64,000 nt of DNA from Acidihalobacter ferrooxydans. Its GTDB lineage: Bacteria > Pseudomonadota > Gammaproteobacteria > DSM-5130 > Acidihalobacteraceae. A model generated the notes under the pieces. The model saw only the letters and a list, made by a program, of their open reading frames with translations. It was not told where the DNA came from and did not search any database. Position 1 is the first letter of the stretch. Each line of letters begins with the position of its first letter. Of the stretch, positions 29,353-39,220 are shown in pieces. Position numbers and translations under genes: made by a program. Where the stretch lies: positions 2,430,606 through 2,494,605 of the forward strand of contig NZ_CP019434.1 in NCBI RefSeq assembly GCF_001975725.1, read 5' to 3'.

Positions 29353-29465
29353 GAAACAACGAGAGTGCCTCGCTATATGAATGATGCGCAATTGTACCAG
29401 ACAGGGTCTGCGCAAGCTGAATCGGCAGCCGCGCCGACCGTCATTGCGCCAAGAGAGCGACAGAA

Positions 29466-29816
29466 ATGAACGATGAATTAAAAGCACATCGAGAACCGCT
29501 GGGGGACATCGTTGCGGCAATCCACCGGGCGACGGCTACCGTCGCCGTATTGAGCTTCGTCGGGTATGGCGTCGCCGCATGGCTGTGGTTCAGCGGCCAG
29601 CCGTGGCTGGCCCTTGGCGTGGCGACGGTCAGCTATTTGTTTTTCCGGCTGTATCCGGTGCTGTCGGTGCACTGGGCGCGTTGGCGCAGCGCCGACGATC
29701 TGCGCGCCCGCGCCGCGCTCGAAGCGCTGGAGCGCGCCTGGCAGGGGCGCTCGCGGCGCGCGGTGCTGCTGGAGGTCGACGCCTGGCTGCGCAAGGAAGG
29801 ATCAAAGCACGACTGA
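29466..29816 (+). CDS. Small membrane protein of unknown function
   Basis: A 116-residue protein with two adjacent hydrophobic helices (about 25-44 and 47-66), a short acidic N-terminus and an Arg/Ala-rich helical cytoplasmic tail (about 70-110). I do not recognise the family. ATG 29466 has GAGAGCG upstream. Its last 15 bp overlap cyaY on the other strand. Confidence 0.65.
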   Translation: MNDELKAHREPLGDIVAAIHRATATVAVLSFVGYGVAAWLWFSGQPWLALGVATVSYLFFRLYPVLSVHWARWRSADDLRARAALEALERAWQGRSRRAVLLEVDAWLRKEGSKHD

Positions 29817-30122
29817 TGCGCCGAGTTGCGTACTCAAAATGCGACTGAGCGTGGCGTACAGTTCGTCTCCGTTGCGCGCGTCGATCCACGCAGCGCGTTG
29901 CGCGTCATAGCTGAAGTGCGCGGGCCCTTCGGGCGACGCCAGCCAGATTTGCCGCGCGGCTTCCTGACGATTGAGAATCAACGTGCCGCCGCTGTCGAAT
30001 TCCACGGTCAACACGCCATCGACAAGATCGAAGTCGAGGTCGCTTAACGTGTCGTGACCGCTCATGCGGTCGAGAATATCGTCCAGGGTCTGCCCGGCAT
30101 GCAGGGCGAAGTTATCGGTCAT
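29802..30122 (-). CDS. cyaY: Iron donor protein CyaY (frataxin)
   Basis: Bacterial frataxin, 106 residues, which binds iron and modulates IscS-driven Fe-S assembly. The acidic first helix DDILDRMSGHDTLSDLDFDL is followed by the beta sheet motifs VLTVEFDSGGTLILNRQEAA, RQIWLASPEGPAHFSYD and WIDARNGDELYATLS. The start MTDNFALHAGQ has GGAG upstream; the longer frame to 30230 is rejected. Confidence 0.96.
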   Translation of the reverse strand: MTDNFALHAGQTLDDILDRMSGHDTLSDLDFDLVDGVLTVEFDSGGTLILNRQEAARQIWLASPEGPAHFSYDAQRAAWIDARNGDELYATLSRILSTQLGASVVL

Positions 30123-30144
30123 GATGGGAACTCCGATCAGGTGT

Positions 30145-30522
30145 TCAGGGGCGGCTGCGGATGATCGCGATGAAATACAGCAGCCAGGAGAGAATAAGAG
30201 CGCTACCGCCGAACGGGGCCAGTACGTCAATCGCGTGCAGTCCGAACAGCGTCATCAGATAGAGGCTGCCCGAAAACAGGAGCACGCCGGCAAACATCAG
30301 CCAGCCTGCCGCACGAAGCCAGGCGCGCGCGTTCAACTGCGCGGCGCTGACACCGATCAGCAGCAACCCGAGCGCGTGGTAGAACTGGAAGCGCAGCGCG
30401 GTTTCGAAAATGGCGTATGCCTTGTGCGTGTCGTCCGGATGTACCAGATGTGCGCCCACTGCGCCGAGAATGACGCCGAACATGCCGAGCAGAGCGCCGA
30501 GCGCAAGAAAAGTTCTGTCCAT
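30145..30522 (-). CDS. ygdD: DUF423 family membrane protein (YgdD-like)
   Basis: A 125-residue inner-membrane protein with four hydrophobic helices. The family motifs are LALGALLGMFGVILGAVGAH, FETALRFQFYHALGLLLIG, GWLMFAGVLLFSGSLYLM and APFGGSALILSWLLY. The function is unknown. The start MDRTFLALGA fits the family; the open frame extends to 30654. It lies 22 bp upstream of cyaY and is likely co-transcribed with it. Confidence 0.93.
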   Translation of the reverse strand: MDRTFLALGALLGMFGVILGAVGAHLVHPDDTHKAYAIFETALRFQFYHALGLLLIGVSAAQLNARAWLRAAGWLMFAGVLLFSGSLYLMTLFGLHAIDVLAPFGGSALILSWLLYFIAIIRSRP

Positions 30523-30777
30523 ACCGTTTCCATGGTCGAGAATGGGTGGGCAGAGATTACACCACATTGCCTCACGCCCGTCGGGCTCAGCCAGTTCTTT
30601 GCGACACACCCGGAGAAACTCACTGATAGAACCCGGACAATCCAGCAGGCGCAATTAATGATCGCGTAGAAATCCGGATTCAGAGGTTGTTTCTTCAGTC
30701 ATGAGTGGCATCGGTGCGTCATGCCCGCGCGAAGAAGATTTTTAAGTGGATTCAAAGATCAGTGAAGAATGCCTCAC

Positions 30778-30783
30778 TATAAT
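30778..30783 (+). promoter_or_regulatory. Putative -10 box of prpBCD
   Basis: A perfect TATAAT lies 41 bp before the proposed prpB start, in AT-rich sequence. No clear -35 is present, which would fit an activator-dependent promoter or chance. Confidence 0.35.
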
Positions 30784-30823
30784 AATTCATATGGGTTCAA
30801 CCCGCCTGAAGAGGAGTCCGCAC

Positions 30824-31756
30824 GTGAGCAACCAGACAAGCCCGGGAGCCCGGTTCCGCAGCGCCGTCGCACGGGGCAATCCGCTGCAGTGCATCGGTGC
30901 GATCAACGCCTACCACGCGCGGCTGGCTGCCGCCAGCGGCTGCGAGGCCCTGTACGTTTCCGGTGGCGGCGTCGCAGCCGGCTCCTGTGGCATTCCCGAC
31001 CTCGGCATCACCACGGCCGAAGACGTGCTGATCGATGTGCGCCGGATCACCGATGTAGTCGACCTGCCGGTGCTGGTGGACATCGATACCGGCTGGGGCG
31101 GGGCGTTCAATATCGCGCGCACGATCCGCGCCATGGAAAAAGCCGGGGCGGCGGCCGTTCACCTGGAAGATCAGGTGCAGCAGAAGCGCTGCGGTCACCG
31201 GCCGAACAAGGCCATCGTGCCGCAGACCGAAATGGTCGACCGCATCAAGGCTGCCGTGGACGCGCGCCGCGGCGACGATTTCGTGGTCATGGCGCGCACC
31301 GACGCCCTCGCGGTCGAGGGCATGGAGGCAGCGCTCGAACGGGCCGTGGCCTGCGTCGAAGCCGGCGCGGACATGCTGTTTCCCGAGGCGGTCACGACGC
31401 TGGCGCAGTACCGCGCCTTCGTCGAGGCGGTGAAGGTGCCGGTGCTGGCCAACATCACCGAGTTCGGCTCCACGCCGCTGTTCACGCTCGACGAACTGCG
31501 CTCGGCAGGTATCCGCATCGCGCTGTATCCCTTGTCGGCCTTCCGCGCCGCCAACGCCGCGGCCCTGAAGGTCTATCAGACGATCATTGCCGAAGGCACG
31601 CAGCGCAACGTGCTGGACCTGATGCAGACGCGCGAGGAACTGTACAGCTATCTCGGCTACCACGACTTCGAACAGACACTGGACCGGCTCTTCTCGGCAG
31701 GTCGGAACGGAGTCGGCACGACGACGCAACACGATGCAGGAGGCGACAATGGCTGA
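30824..31756 (+). CDS. prpB: Methylisocitrate lyase
   Basis: Splits 2-methylisocitrate into pyruvate and succinate, the last step of the methylcitrate cycle for propionate. The 310-residue barrel has [36 protein letters not shown], and the catalytic KRCGHRPNK. The start is taken as GTG 30824 because GAGGAG lies 7 nt before it and the product then starts at the family N-terminus ([11 protein letters not shown]); ATG 30791 would add 11 residues without a ribosome-binding site. It overlaps prpC by 8 bp. Confidence 0.96.
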   Translation: MSNQTSPGARFRSAVARGNPLQCIGAINAYHARLAAASGCEALYVSGGGVAAGSCGIPDLGITTAEDVLIDVRRITDVVDLPVLVDIDTGWGGAFNIARTIRAMEKAGAAAVHLEDQVQQKRCGHRPNKAIVPQTEMVDRIKAAVDARRGDDFVVMARTDALAVEGMEAALERAVACVEAGADMLFPEAVTTLAQYRAFVEAVKVPVLANITEFGSTPLFTLDELRSAGIRIALYPLSAFRAANAAALKVYQTIIAEGTQRNVLDLMQTREELYSYLGYHDFEQTLDRLFSAGRNGVGTTTQHDAGGDNG

Positions 31757-32894
31757 AGTGCATACACCCAAGGTCAAAAAATCGGTGGCCCTGTCAGGCA
31801 CAGTCGCAGGCAACACAGCGATCTGCACGGTGGGCCACAGCGGCAACGATCTGCATTACCGCGGCTACGACATTCTTGATTTTGCCGAACAGGCCGAGTT
31901 CGAGGAGATCGCGTATCTGCTGATCTACGGCGAATTGCCGAACGCGGCGCAACTGGCCGCCTACAAGCGCAGGCTGCACACCTACCGCGGCCTGCCGCAC
32001 GCATTGCGCACGGCCCTTGAGGCGCTGCCGGCCTCGGCGCACCCGATGGATGTCATGCGCACCGCCAGCTCCGTGCTCGGCTGCTGCCTGCCGGAAAAAA
32101 GTGCGCACCCGGCGGCCGCAGCGCGGCTGATCATCGACCGCCTGATGGTGAGTCTGGGCACGGCTTTGCTGTACTGGTATCACTTCGCCTACAACGGCAG
32201 GCGCATCGACGTGCAGACCGACGCCGACTCGCTCGGCGGGCACATTCTGCACCTGCTGCACGGTCGGCCCGCGCCGCAGAGCCGGGTCCGTGCCATGCAC
32301 ACCTCGCTGATCCTCTATGCCGAACATGAGTTCAATGCCTCGACCTTCGCCGCGCGCGTGATTGCCGGCACCGGCTCCGATCTGTACTCGGCAATCACCG
32401 GCGCGATTGGCGCCCTGCGCGGGCCCAGGCATGGCGGCGCCAACGAAATGGCCCTGCGGACCCAGGCCCGCTATTCCAGCCCCGAGCAGGCCGAAGCCGA
32501 TATCCTTGAGCGTCTGGCACGCAAGGAAATCGTAATCGGCTTCGGCCACCCCGTGTACACCGTATCCGACCCGCGCAACCGGGTCATCAAGGAAGTCGCG
32601 CGGCGTCTCTCGGAGGAGAACGGCGACCGCTTGCTGTTCGATATTGCCGCACGCCTGGAGCACGTTCTGTGGGAACACAAGAAAATGTTCCCCAACCTCG
32701 ACTGGTACTCTGCCGTGTCATACAGTCAGATGGGCGTGCCGACCGACCTGTTCACGCCGCTGTTCGTGATCGCGCGCACCGCCGGCTGGGGCGCCCACAT
32801 CCTCGAACAGCGCGCGGACGGCAAAATCATCCGTCCCTCGGCGAACTACGTCGGCCCGGACCACCGGCCCTACCCGCCGCTTGCCGAGCGTTGA
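31749..32894 (+). CDS. prpC: 2-methylcitrate synthase
   Basis: Condenses propionyl-CoA with oxaloacetate. The 381-residue protein of the citrate synthase family has [20 protein letters not shown] and [16 protein letters not shown], with the catalytic His region [17 protein letters not shown]. Length and the [19 protein letters not shown]-terminus favour PrpC over GltA. AGGAGG stands just before ATG 31749, which sets the start. It overlaps the end of prpB. Confidence 0.96.
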   Translation: MAEVHTPKVKKSVALSGTVAGNTAICTVGHSGNDLHYRGYDILDFAEQAEFEEIAYLLIYGELPNAAQLAAYKRRLHTYRGLPHALRTALEALPASAHPMDVMRTASSVLGCCLPEKSAHPAAAARLIIDRLMVSLGTALLYWYHFAYNGRRIDVQTDADSLGGHILHLLHGRPAPQSRVRAMHTSLILYAEHEFNASTFAARVIAGTGSDLYSAITGAIGALRGPRHGGANEMALRTQARYSSPEQAEADILERLARKEIVIGFGHPVYTVSDPRNRVIKEVARRLSEENGDRLLFDIAARLEHVLWEHKKMFPNLDWYSAVSYSQMGVPTDLFTPLFVIARTAGWGAHILEQRADGKIIRPSANYVGPDHRPYPPLAER

Positions 32895-32929
32895 AATCCC
32901 CCGTTTGCTGCTGCCACCAAGAGGCCCGA

Positions 32930-34381
32930 ATGAGCACGACCGCCACGCTGGACGCCAGTCGCCCCGAGTTCGATGCCGTCATCCAGGCGATCGCCGACTA
33001 CGTACTCGACGACGACCTCATCGCCTCGGATGAGGCCATGCGAACGGCCCGTTACTGCTGGATGGACACCATCGGCTGCGGGCTGTACGCGCTGAACTAC
33101 CCGGCCTGCACCAAGCTGCTCGGACCCATCGTGCCCGGCGCCGACCTGCCGGGCGGAGCACGGGTGCCGGGCACCGCCTACGCACTCGATCCCGTACGCG
33201 CCGCCTGGAATATCGGCGCCATGATCCGCTGGCTCGACTTCAACGATACATGGCTGGCCGCCGAATGGGGCCATCCCTCGGATAACCTCGCCGCGATCCT
33301 CGCCCTAGCCGACTACCAGTCGCGCCAGGCGCGTGCGCGCGGCGCGCCGCCGCTGACCATGCTCGATGTGCTCAAAGGCATGATCAAGGCGCACGAGATC
33401 CAGGGCGTCATCGCGCTGGAGAACAGCTTCAACCGGGTCGGGCTCGACCATGTGATGCTGGTGCGCATCGCATCGACGGCCGTCACCGCAGCGATGCTCG
33501 GCGGCACGCGTGACGAAGTGCTCAACGCCGTCTCGCACGCCTGGCTGGATGGCTCGGCGCTGCGCACCTACCGCCACGCTCCAAACACCGGTTCGCGCAA
33601 GTCCTGGGCAGCGGGCGATGCGTCCTCGCGCGGTCTGTTCCTTGCCCTGATGGCGCTGCGTGGCGAGATGGGTTATCCCTCGGCAGTCACTGCCGGAACC
33701 TGGGGCTTCCAGGACGTGCTCTACAAAGGGCGCGAACTCGCCTTCGGCCAGCGCTACGGAACCTACGTGATGGAGAACGTGCTATTCAAAATCGCCTTCC
33801 CCGCCGAGTTCCACGCCCAGACCGCGGTAGAGGCCGCATTGCGGCTGCACGGCGCCGTGCGTGATCGCCTCGATGCTATCGAGCGCGTGGTGATCAAGAC
33901 TCAGGAATCCGGCAATCGGATCATCAACAAGACAGGACCGCTGCACAATCCGGCCGACCGCGATCACTGTATGCAATACATGGTGGCCGTGGCGCTGATC
34001 TTTGGCCGCCTGACCGCCGAAGACTACGAGGACACGGTCGCCCTCGATCCACGCATCGACGCGCTGCGCGCCAGGATGGACTGCTTCGAGGAGCCGCGCT
34101 TCACGCGCGAGTATCTCGAACCCGACAAGCGCGCCATCGGCAACGCCGTGCAGGTGTTTTTCCGCGACGGAAGTCACACCGAAGAAGTGTCGATCGACTA
34201 TCCGATCGGCCATCGTCGGCGCCGCGAAGAAGGCATCCCGCTGCTTGAGGCCAAGTTCGAAACGCATCTGCGCGGCAAGGTCTCGCCAAAACACGCCGAC
34301 GCGATTCTCGAAATCTGCGCCGACCACGAACGTTTCCTGCGCACGCCGGTCGACGACCTCATGGCGTTGCTGACGGTCTGA
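32930..34381 (+). CDS. prpD: 2-methylcitrate dehydratase
   Basis: Dehydrates 2-methylcitrate to 2-methyl-cis-aconitate. The 483-residue MmgE/PrpD-fold protein has [38 protein letters not shown] block, and [20 protein letters not shown]. It is a cofactor-free PrpD, not the Fe-S AcnD type. The start [14 protein letters not shown] follows GAGGCCCG. It closes the prpBCD operon. No prpE or PrpR regulator gene is adjacent. Confidence 0.96.
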   Translation: MSTTATLDASRPEFDAVIQAIADYVLDDDLIASDEAMRTARYCWMDTIGCGLYALNYPACTKLLGPIVPGADLPGGARVPGTAYALDPVRAAWNIGAMIRWLDFNDTWLAAEWGHPSDNLAAILALADYQSRQARARGAPPLTMLDVLKGMIKAHEIQGVIALENSFNRVGLDHVMLVRIASTAVTAAMLGGTRDEVLNAVSHAWLDGSALRTYRHAPNTGSRKSWAAGDASSRGLFLALMALRGEMGYPSAVTAGTWGFQDVLYKGRELAFGQRYGTYVMENVLFKIAFPAEFHAQTAVEAALRLHGAVRDRLDAIERVVIKTQESGNRIINKTGPLHNPADRDHCMQYMVAVALIFGRLTAEDYEDTVALDPRIDALRARMDCFEEPRFTREYLEPDKRAIGNAVQVFFRDGSHTEEVSIDYPIGHRRRREEGIPLLEAKFETHLRGKVSPKHADAILEICADHERFLRTPVDDLMALLTV

Positions 34382-34424
34382 ACACGCGCCTGCGCAAGCG
34401 GTCGCCAAGGCAAGAATGCATGGC

Positions 34425-34449
34425 TTGCGGCTGATTCAGACCGCCGCAA
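34425..34449 (+). terminator. Possible hairpin after prpD
   Basis: A 7-bp stem TTGCGGC / GCCGCAA with an 11-nt loop lies 44 bp after prpD. There is no T-run, so a terminator role is uncertain. Confidence 0.3.
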
Positions 34450-34573
34450 TAGGCAAGCCCGATCAAGCGGATCATCGGCCCACGTTCATGCTGTCTGCGC
34501 TGTGTATCGACCCCATAAGGCTCGGGCGACACGCAAACGGCTTGCCCCCGATGCATTGTTGTTTTCATTCAAA

Positions 34574-34586
34574 TGAGCAATATTCA
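34574..34586 (+). promoter_or_regulatory. Possible MetR box upstream of metE
   Basis: TGAGCAATATTCA matches the MetR consensus TGAA-N5-TTCA at seven of eight fixed positions. It lies in an AT-rich block (34560-34625) about 90 bp before metE, where MetR would be expected to activate. No metR gene is in the window. Confidence 0.45.
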
Positions 34587-34675
34587 TCAATTGCTGAATA
34601 AATACCATTATTCTTCATTAAGAACATCGCCTAGGATGGCGCAATCCATCCACCGAGAAGGCATCAGGCGACGCT

Positions 34676-37012
34676 ATGGTCACGACACACAATCTTGGAT
34701 TTCCGCGAATCGGCGCCCGGCGCGAACTGAAATTCGCGCTTGAATCATACTGGAAGGGGCAGTCCTCACGGGAGGAACTGATCGGTGTCGGCGCTCAATT
34801 GCGTCAGCATCATTGGCAACAGCAGGCCGGTCTCGACCTCGTGCCAGTGGGTGATTTTTCATTCTACGACCAGGTGCTCGATATGAGCTTCACCCTGGGC
34901 AATCTGCCTGAGCGGGCACGCGACTACCGCGGCGACGCGCTGGATAATTACTTCCGCGTCGCCCGTGGTCGGTCGACCTCCGGCGCACAGGAGCACGGCG
35001 CCTGCGACGGCGTGCAAGCCGGCGAGATGACCAAGTGGTTCGATACCAACTATCACTACATCGTTCCGGAGTTCATGGCGGACACGACATTTACACTGGA
35101 CGCCTCACGAATGCTGGAGCAGACGCATCAGGCGCTCGCCGCCGGCGTCAAGGCGAAGCCCGTCATTATCGGTCCGGTGACGTACCTGTGGCTGGGTAAA
35201 TCCAAGGATGGTTCCGACCGCCTCGACTTGCTGGAGCGCCTGTTGCCGGTTTACGCGCAACTGCTGGATGCATTGGTCGCCGCCGGGGTCGAATGGGTGC
35301 AAATCGACGAACCCGTTCTCGTCACCGAACTCGACCCGGCGTGGCGCCATGCGTTGAGCCTGGCCTACCACAGACTTAACGGCGGTCGCGCCAAGCTGCT
35401 GCTCACCACCTATTTCGGGCAGTTGCAGGACAACCTGCATCTTGCATGCACGCTTCCCGTGGCCGGGCTGCATGTGGACGCGATCAACGCCCGGAACGAG
35501 ATCGTCACGCTCGTCGATCAGTTACCGTCGCACAAGGTGCTCTCGCTCGGAGTGGTCAATGGCCGCAATATCTGGAAAACCGATCTTGAAGCGACGCTCG
35601 ATTGGCTGGAGCCGCTGCATGAGCGGCTCGGAGATCGCCTGTGGCTGGCCCCCTCTTGCTCATTGCTGCACGTGCCGGTCGATCTGGCCGCAGAGACGCG
35701 CCTCGACTCTGAAATCCGTTCCTGGCTGGCGTTCGCATTGCAAAAGCTCGACGAACTGACCGGCCTGGCAAACGCGCTGAACCAGGGGCGGCAGGCAGTG
35801 CATGAAACACTGGCCGAGAACCGGGCCGCGATTGTGTCGCGGCGCTCATCCACGCGGGTACACAACCCCGCGGTCAAGGCGGCGCTCAAGCAGCTGGATG
35901 CTGACATGGGCCAACGCAGGAGTCCGTTCGAGTCGCGCGCGATCCTGCAATCCGAATTGCTGAATCTTCCGGCCTTCCCCACAACCACCATCGGCTCCTT
36001 TCCGCAAACGGCGCAGATCCGCCATGCACGTCGGCAGCACAAGGCAGGGGAACTCGGTGACGACGCTTACACCACCCTCATGCGTGAAGAAATCGCCCGT
36101 TGCGTGCGCGAGCAGGAGGCATTAGGTCTGGACGTGCTGGTGCATGGCGAAGCCGAACGTAACGATATGGTCGAATACTTCGGCGAACAGCTCGACGGCT
36201 ACGCCTTCAGCCAGTTCGGCTGGGTACAAAGCTACGGTTCGCGCTGCGTCAAGCCCCCGATCCTGTTCGGCGACATTAGTCGTCCGCGGCCCATGACGGT
36301 CGAGTGGATCACCTATGCGCAGTCGCTTACCGACAAGCCGATGAAGGGCATGCTGACAGGGCCCGTGACCCTTCTGAACTGGTCCTTCGTGCGCGACGAC
36401 CAACCCCGTGCGGTCACCTGCCGCCAGCTTGCGCTGGCGATCCGCGCCGAAGTACAGGACCTCGAACGCGCCGGCGTGCGCATCATCCAGATCGATGAGG
36501 CCGCCCTGCGCGAAGGGTTGCCGCTGCGCAAGTCGCAATGGGATGCCTACCTGACATGGGCGGTCGAAGCCTTCCGTATCGCCGCCAACGGCGTGTCCGA
36601 CACGACACAGATTCATACCCACATGTGCTATTCGGAATTCAACGACATCATGCCGGCAATCGCCGCGATGGACGCCGACGTCATCACGATCGAAACCTCG
36701 CGGTCCGACATGGAACTGCTCGATGTCTTCGATGATTTCCAGTATCCGAACGAAATCGGGCCGGGCGTCTATGACATTCACTCACCCAATATTCCCGGCC
36801 AGGAACACATCGTACAGCTGATGCGCAAAGCTGCCGCACGCATTGCGCCGGAACGTCTGTGGGTCAATCCCGACTGCGGCCTGAAAACCCGGCAATGGGA
36901 AGAAGTCAGACCGGCGTTGCGCAACATGGTGGAAGCCGCCAGGGCACTGCGCGCGATCACGCAGCCAGGCCCTCGCGGCTCCAGTGCAGAGCGCACAGCG
37001 CACCCGAAATGA
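34676..37012 (+). CDS. metE: Cobalamin-independent methionine synthase
   Basis: Transfers the methyl group of 5-methyltetrahydropteroyl-triglutamate to homocysteine. The 778-residue protein has duplicated barrels. The N-terminal block is [20 protein letters not shown]. The C-terminal catalytic domain carries the zinc ligands in [20 protein letters not shown] and NPDCGLKTR, with [13 protein letters not shown] at its beginning. No B12 riboswitch is seen upstream, as expected for the B12-independent enzyme. It is a single-gene unit in an AT-rich promoter context. Confidence 0.97.
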   Translation: MVTTHNLGFPRIGARRELKFALESYWKGQSSREELIGVGAQLRQHHWQQQAGLDLVPVGDFSFYDQVLDMSFTLGNLPERARDYRGDALDNYFRVARGRSTSGAQEHGACDGVQAGEMTKWFDTNYHYIVPEFMADTTFTLDASRMLEQTHQALAAGVKAKPVIIGPVTYLWLGKSKDGSDRLDLLERLLPVYAQLLDALVAAGVEWVQIDEPVLVTELDPAWRHALSLAYHRLNGGRAKLLLTTYFGQLQDNLHLACTLPVAGLHVDAINARNEIVTLVDQLPSHKVLSLGVVNGRNIWKTDLEATLDWLEPLHERLGDRLWLAPSCSLLHVPVDLAAETRLDSEIRSWLAFALQKLDELTGLANALNQGRQAVHETLAENRAAIVSRRSSTRVHNPAVKAALKQLDADMGQRRSPFESRAILQSELLNLPAFPTTTIGSFPQTAQIRHARRQHKAGELGDDAYTTLMREEIARCVREQEALGLDVLVHGEAERNDMVEYFGEQLDGYAFSQFGWVQSYGSRCVKPPILFGDISRPRPMTVEWITYAQSLTDKPMKGMLTGPVTLLNWSFVRDDQPRAVTCRQLALAIRAEVQDLERAGVRIIQIDEAALREGLPLRKSQWDAYLTWAVEAFRIAANGVSDTTQIHTHMCYSEFNDIMPAIAAMDADVITIETSRSDMELLDVFDDFQYPNEIGPGVYDIHSPNIPGQEHIVQLMRKAAARIAPERLWVNPDCGLKTRQWEEVRPALRNMVEAARALRAITQPGPRGSSAERTAHPK

Positions 37013-37138
37013 GCCTGTCTGCGTGTGTTACGTGCCGGATAAGACGATTACCCAAGATCGTCCAATAGACGCGGTGATGATTAGGCAGTGTTGGATTCAC
37101 AGGGAATTTTCTGAGCGGGCGGCATCGTTGTGCGATGC

Positions 37139-37244
37139 CTAGGAGCCTGTCGGACTTTATAAAGAATCGACTGCGGCGATGGGATAACAGGCCCATGCCC
37201 CACTCGCCTCGCTACGATCCTCCAAGTCCGACAGTTGCCGCTAG
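37139..37244. repeat. Family A inverted-repeat element, copy 6 (short form)
   Basis: About 106 bp including a CTAG at each edge (37139-37142 and 37241-37244). The left end is GGAGCCTGTCGGACTTTA and the right end CAAGTCCGACAGTTGCCG. The core has GACTGCGGCGATGGGATAAC and ACTCGCCTCGCTACGATCCT. The right CTAG includes the TAG stop codon of pilZ on the minus strand. Confidence 0.88.
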
Positions 37245-37582
37245 AGCGTGTGCGTCGGCCGATCCGACTTCAGCATGCCAGCGAGCGCGGTTTCGATGCG
37301 GCTGCGCACCTTGCCGTTGTCCTGGTCGCTGAACTGGACGCCGATGCCCGGCAGGCGCCCACCCTGTGCGCCCTTCGGCGTGATCCAGACGATCCGCCCG
37401 GCCACCGGCAGCTTTTCGCCGTCGTCCAGCAGGCTGAGGATCATGAATACCTCGTCGCCAAGCGCGTACTCGCGTTGCGTGGGAACGAACAGCCCGCCCC
37501 CTTGAATGAAGTTCATGTAGGCCTGGCGTAAGGCGCCCTGCTCGCGAATCGTCAGCGTAAGAATTCCCGGACCGATAGACAT
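37241..37582 (-). CDS. pilZ: PilZ domain protein (type IV pilus / c-di-GMP)
   Basis: A 113-residue single PilZ-domain protein of the type IV pilus assembly kind. The pattern ILTLTIREQGALRQAYMNFI, GGGLFVPTQREYALGDEVFM, PVAGRIVWITPKGAQGG and PGIGVQFSD fits. As in the PilZ type itself, the N-terminal RxxxR c-di-GMP motif is not evident. ATG 37582 has AGGA 7 nt upstream; ATG 37588 is too close to it. It is the last gene of the fab-to-pilZ operon and follows holB by 13 bp. Its stop lies on a family A edge. Confidence 0.93.
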   Translation of the reverse strand: MSIGPGILTLTIREQGALRQAYMNFIQGGGLFVPTQREYALGDEVFMILSLLDDGEKLPVAGRIVWITPKGAQGGRLPGIGVQFSDQDNGKVRSRIETALAGMLKSDRPTHTL

Positions 37583-37595
37583 TGCCATTTCCTGG

Positions 37596-38573
37596 TTATT
37601 GAGACACCCGACCACGCAGCGCCGCCTGATATCGCAACAGCAACTCTTCAAGTTGCAACGACGCATTCAGACCATTGCCGAGCAGTCCGCGCAGCCGATT
37701 CGCCTGTTCCAGACACGCGAATACACCCCGTAAGTCTACCCGCTCGCCCAAGGCGCGCAACTCTTTAACGCGATCCGGATTTTCGCGCACTTCCGCGCAC
37801 GCGCCCGCACGCGCCACATCGCGCAGCCAGGCCAGGCATACATCGAGCGCCTGCGCGTAGTCCGCAGCGGCCATTTCACCGCCGAGGACCGCCGGATCGA
37901 AATGCCCGGTCGCCAGCTGCGCATTCCAGCCATCGCGCCGAGCCAGACGCTCCTCATCGGCATGCTGCAATGCGCCAAGCGGTGCGCCGCCAGCGAGCGC
38001 CAGCGCGACATCGACCGGCCCGGCCTCCGGCTGCGTCGCCAACCAGGCCTGCGCCTGCGCCGCGGTCGGCACGCCAAATGCCAGCACCTGACAGCGGCTG
38101 CGCACAGTTGCCGGCAAGGCACTCGGCGCACTGGTCACGAGCATAAGCAAGGTGCCGGCGGGTGGTTCTTCCAGCGTTTTCAACAATGCGTTGGCCGCAT
38201 TGACGTTCAAGGCGTCGGCTGGATCGATCAGCGCAACCTTGTACGCGCCGAAGCTGCGCGTGAGGCCAAGAAAATCCATCAGCGTGCGCGCGGAATCGAT
38301 ACGGATCGCCTTGCCTGCGGCTTCCGGCTCGACCACCGTATAGTCGGGATGCGTCCCGGCGGCAAATAGCCGACAGGGGTGGCATTGGGCACAGGCCAGG
38401 CCGTCTTCACGCGGGCGTTCGCACAACGCTGCCTGCGCAAAGGCCTCGGCGAGTTGGCGCTTGCCCAGGCCCGGTATGCCGGTGAGCAACAGAGCATGCG
38501 GCACGCGCCCCGCTTCGCGCTGCGCCTGCAATTGTGACCATTGCCGTTGCTGCCACGGATACGGAACGCTCAT
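37596..38573 (-). CDS. holB: DNA polymerase III delta' subunit
   Basis: A clamp-loader subunit. The 325-residue AAA+ protein has a P-loop-like GIPGLGKRQLAEAFAQAALC, the four-Cys zinc module CERPREDGLACAQCHPC, and KTLEEPPAGTLLMLVTSAPS with SRCQVLAFG (sensor 1 and SRC motif). Its ATG overlaps the tmk stop (ATGA). It is in the standard tmk-holB-pilZ order. Confidence 0.95.
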   Translation of the reverse strand: MSVPYPWQQRQWSQLQAQREAGRVPHALLLTGIPGLGKRQLAEAFAQAALCERPREDGLACAQCHPCRLFAAGTHPDYTVVEPEAAGKAIRIDSARTLMDFLGLTRSFGAYKVALIDPADALNVNAANALLKTLEEPPAGTLLMLVTSAPSALPATVRSRCQVLAFGVPTAAQAQAWLATQPEAGPVDVALALAGGAPLGALQHADEERLARRDGWNAQLATGHFDPAVLGGEMAAADYAQALDVCLAWLRDVARAGACAEVRENPDRVKELRALGERVDLRGVFACLEQANRLRGLLGNGLNASLQLEELLLRYQAALRGRVSQ

Positions 38574-39220
38574 CCGCAATCGCTCTCCCAGCGCGCCACG
38601 AAGTCCGCAACGACCGTGCGGACCTGCGCGCTCACAGCCGCCAAGGGCTGCGCTGCGTCGACGAGTCGAAAGCGCTCGGGCTGCGCGCGCGCGCGCTCCA
38701 GATAGCCGGCGCGGACTCTTTCAAAGAACCCCCGGGCTTCACGCTCGAAGCGGTCACCGGTCTGTTTGCGTCTGGCGGCGCGTTCCATGCCGACCTCGAC
38801 CGGCGCATCGAGCAACAGCGTCAGATCGGGTTGCATGCCGCGCTGCACGAACGCTTCCAGACGTCGTACGCGATCGGTATCGATGCCGCGGCCCGCCCCT
38901 TGATAGGCATAGGTCGCGTCGGTAAAACGATCGCAGACCACCCATTCGCCACGCGCCAGCGCCGGCCGAATCAGTTGGGCCAGGTGCTGGTTGCGTGCCG
39001 CGAACATCAGCAACAGTTCGGTGTCGGCCTCCATGCCTTCGGGACAGTCACCGAGCAACAGCCCGCGTATCGCTTCGGCCAGTGGCGTGCCGCCCGGTTC
39101 ACGCGTGCGCACCACCGTCCGGCCGGCACTCTCCAGCGCTGCGCCCACTGTGGCGAGCTGGGTGGACTTGCCCACGCCTTCGCTACCTTCGAGCGTGATG
39201 AACGCGCCGCGCATACTCAC
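38570..39220 (-). CDS. tmk: Thymidylate kinase
   Basis: Phosphorylates dTMP to dTDP. The 216-residue P-loop kinase starts MSMRGAFITLEGSEGVGKST (Walker A). The DR(Y/F) motif is in VVCDRFTDATYAYQGAGRG and the base-binding TREPGGTPLAEAIR is present. Its start overlaps the mltG stop by 4 bp and its stop overlaps the holB start. Confidence 0.97.
   Translation of the reverse strand: MSMRGAFITLEGSEGVGKSTQLATVGAALESAGRTVVRTREPGGTPLAEAIRGLLLGDCPEGMEADTELLLMFAARNQHLAQLIRPALARGEWVVCDRFTDATYAYQGAGRGIDTDRVRRLEAFVQRGMQPDLTLLLDAPVEVGMERAARRKQTGDRFEREARGFFERVRAGYLERARAQPERFRLVDAAQPLAAVSAQVRTVVADFVARWESDCG

Noticed and set aside
29066-29465. Possible small RNA gene in the gap
   Set aside because: The structured part is a member of the dispersed family B repeat, so a unique RNA gene is not supported.
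34382-34675. Cobalamin or SAM riboswitch before metE
   Set aside because: No conserved B12-box or SAM-aptamer motifs could be seen; only a possible MetR box.
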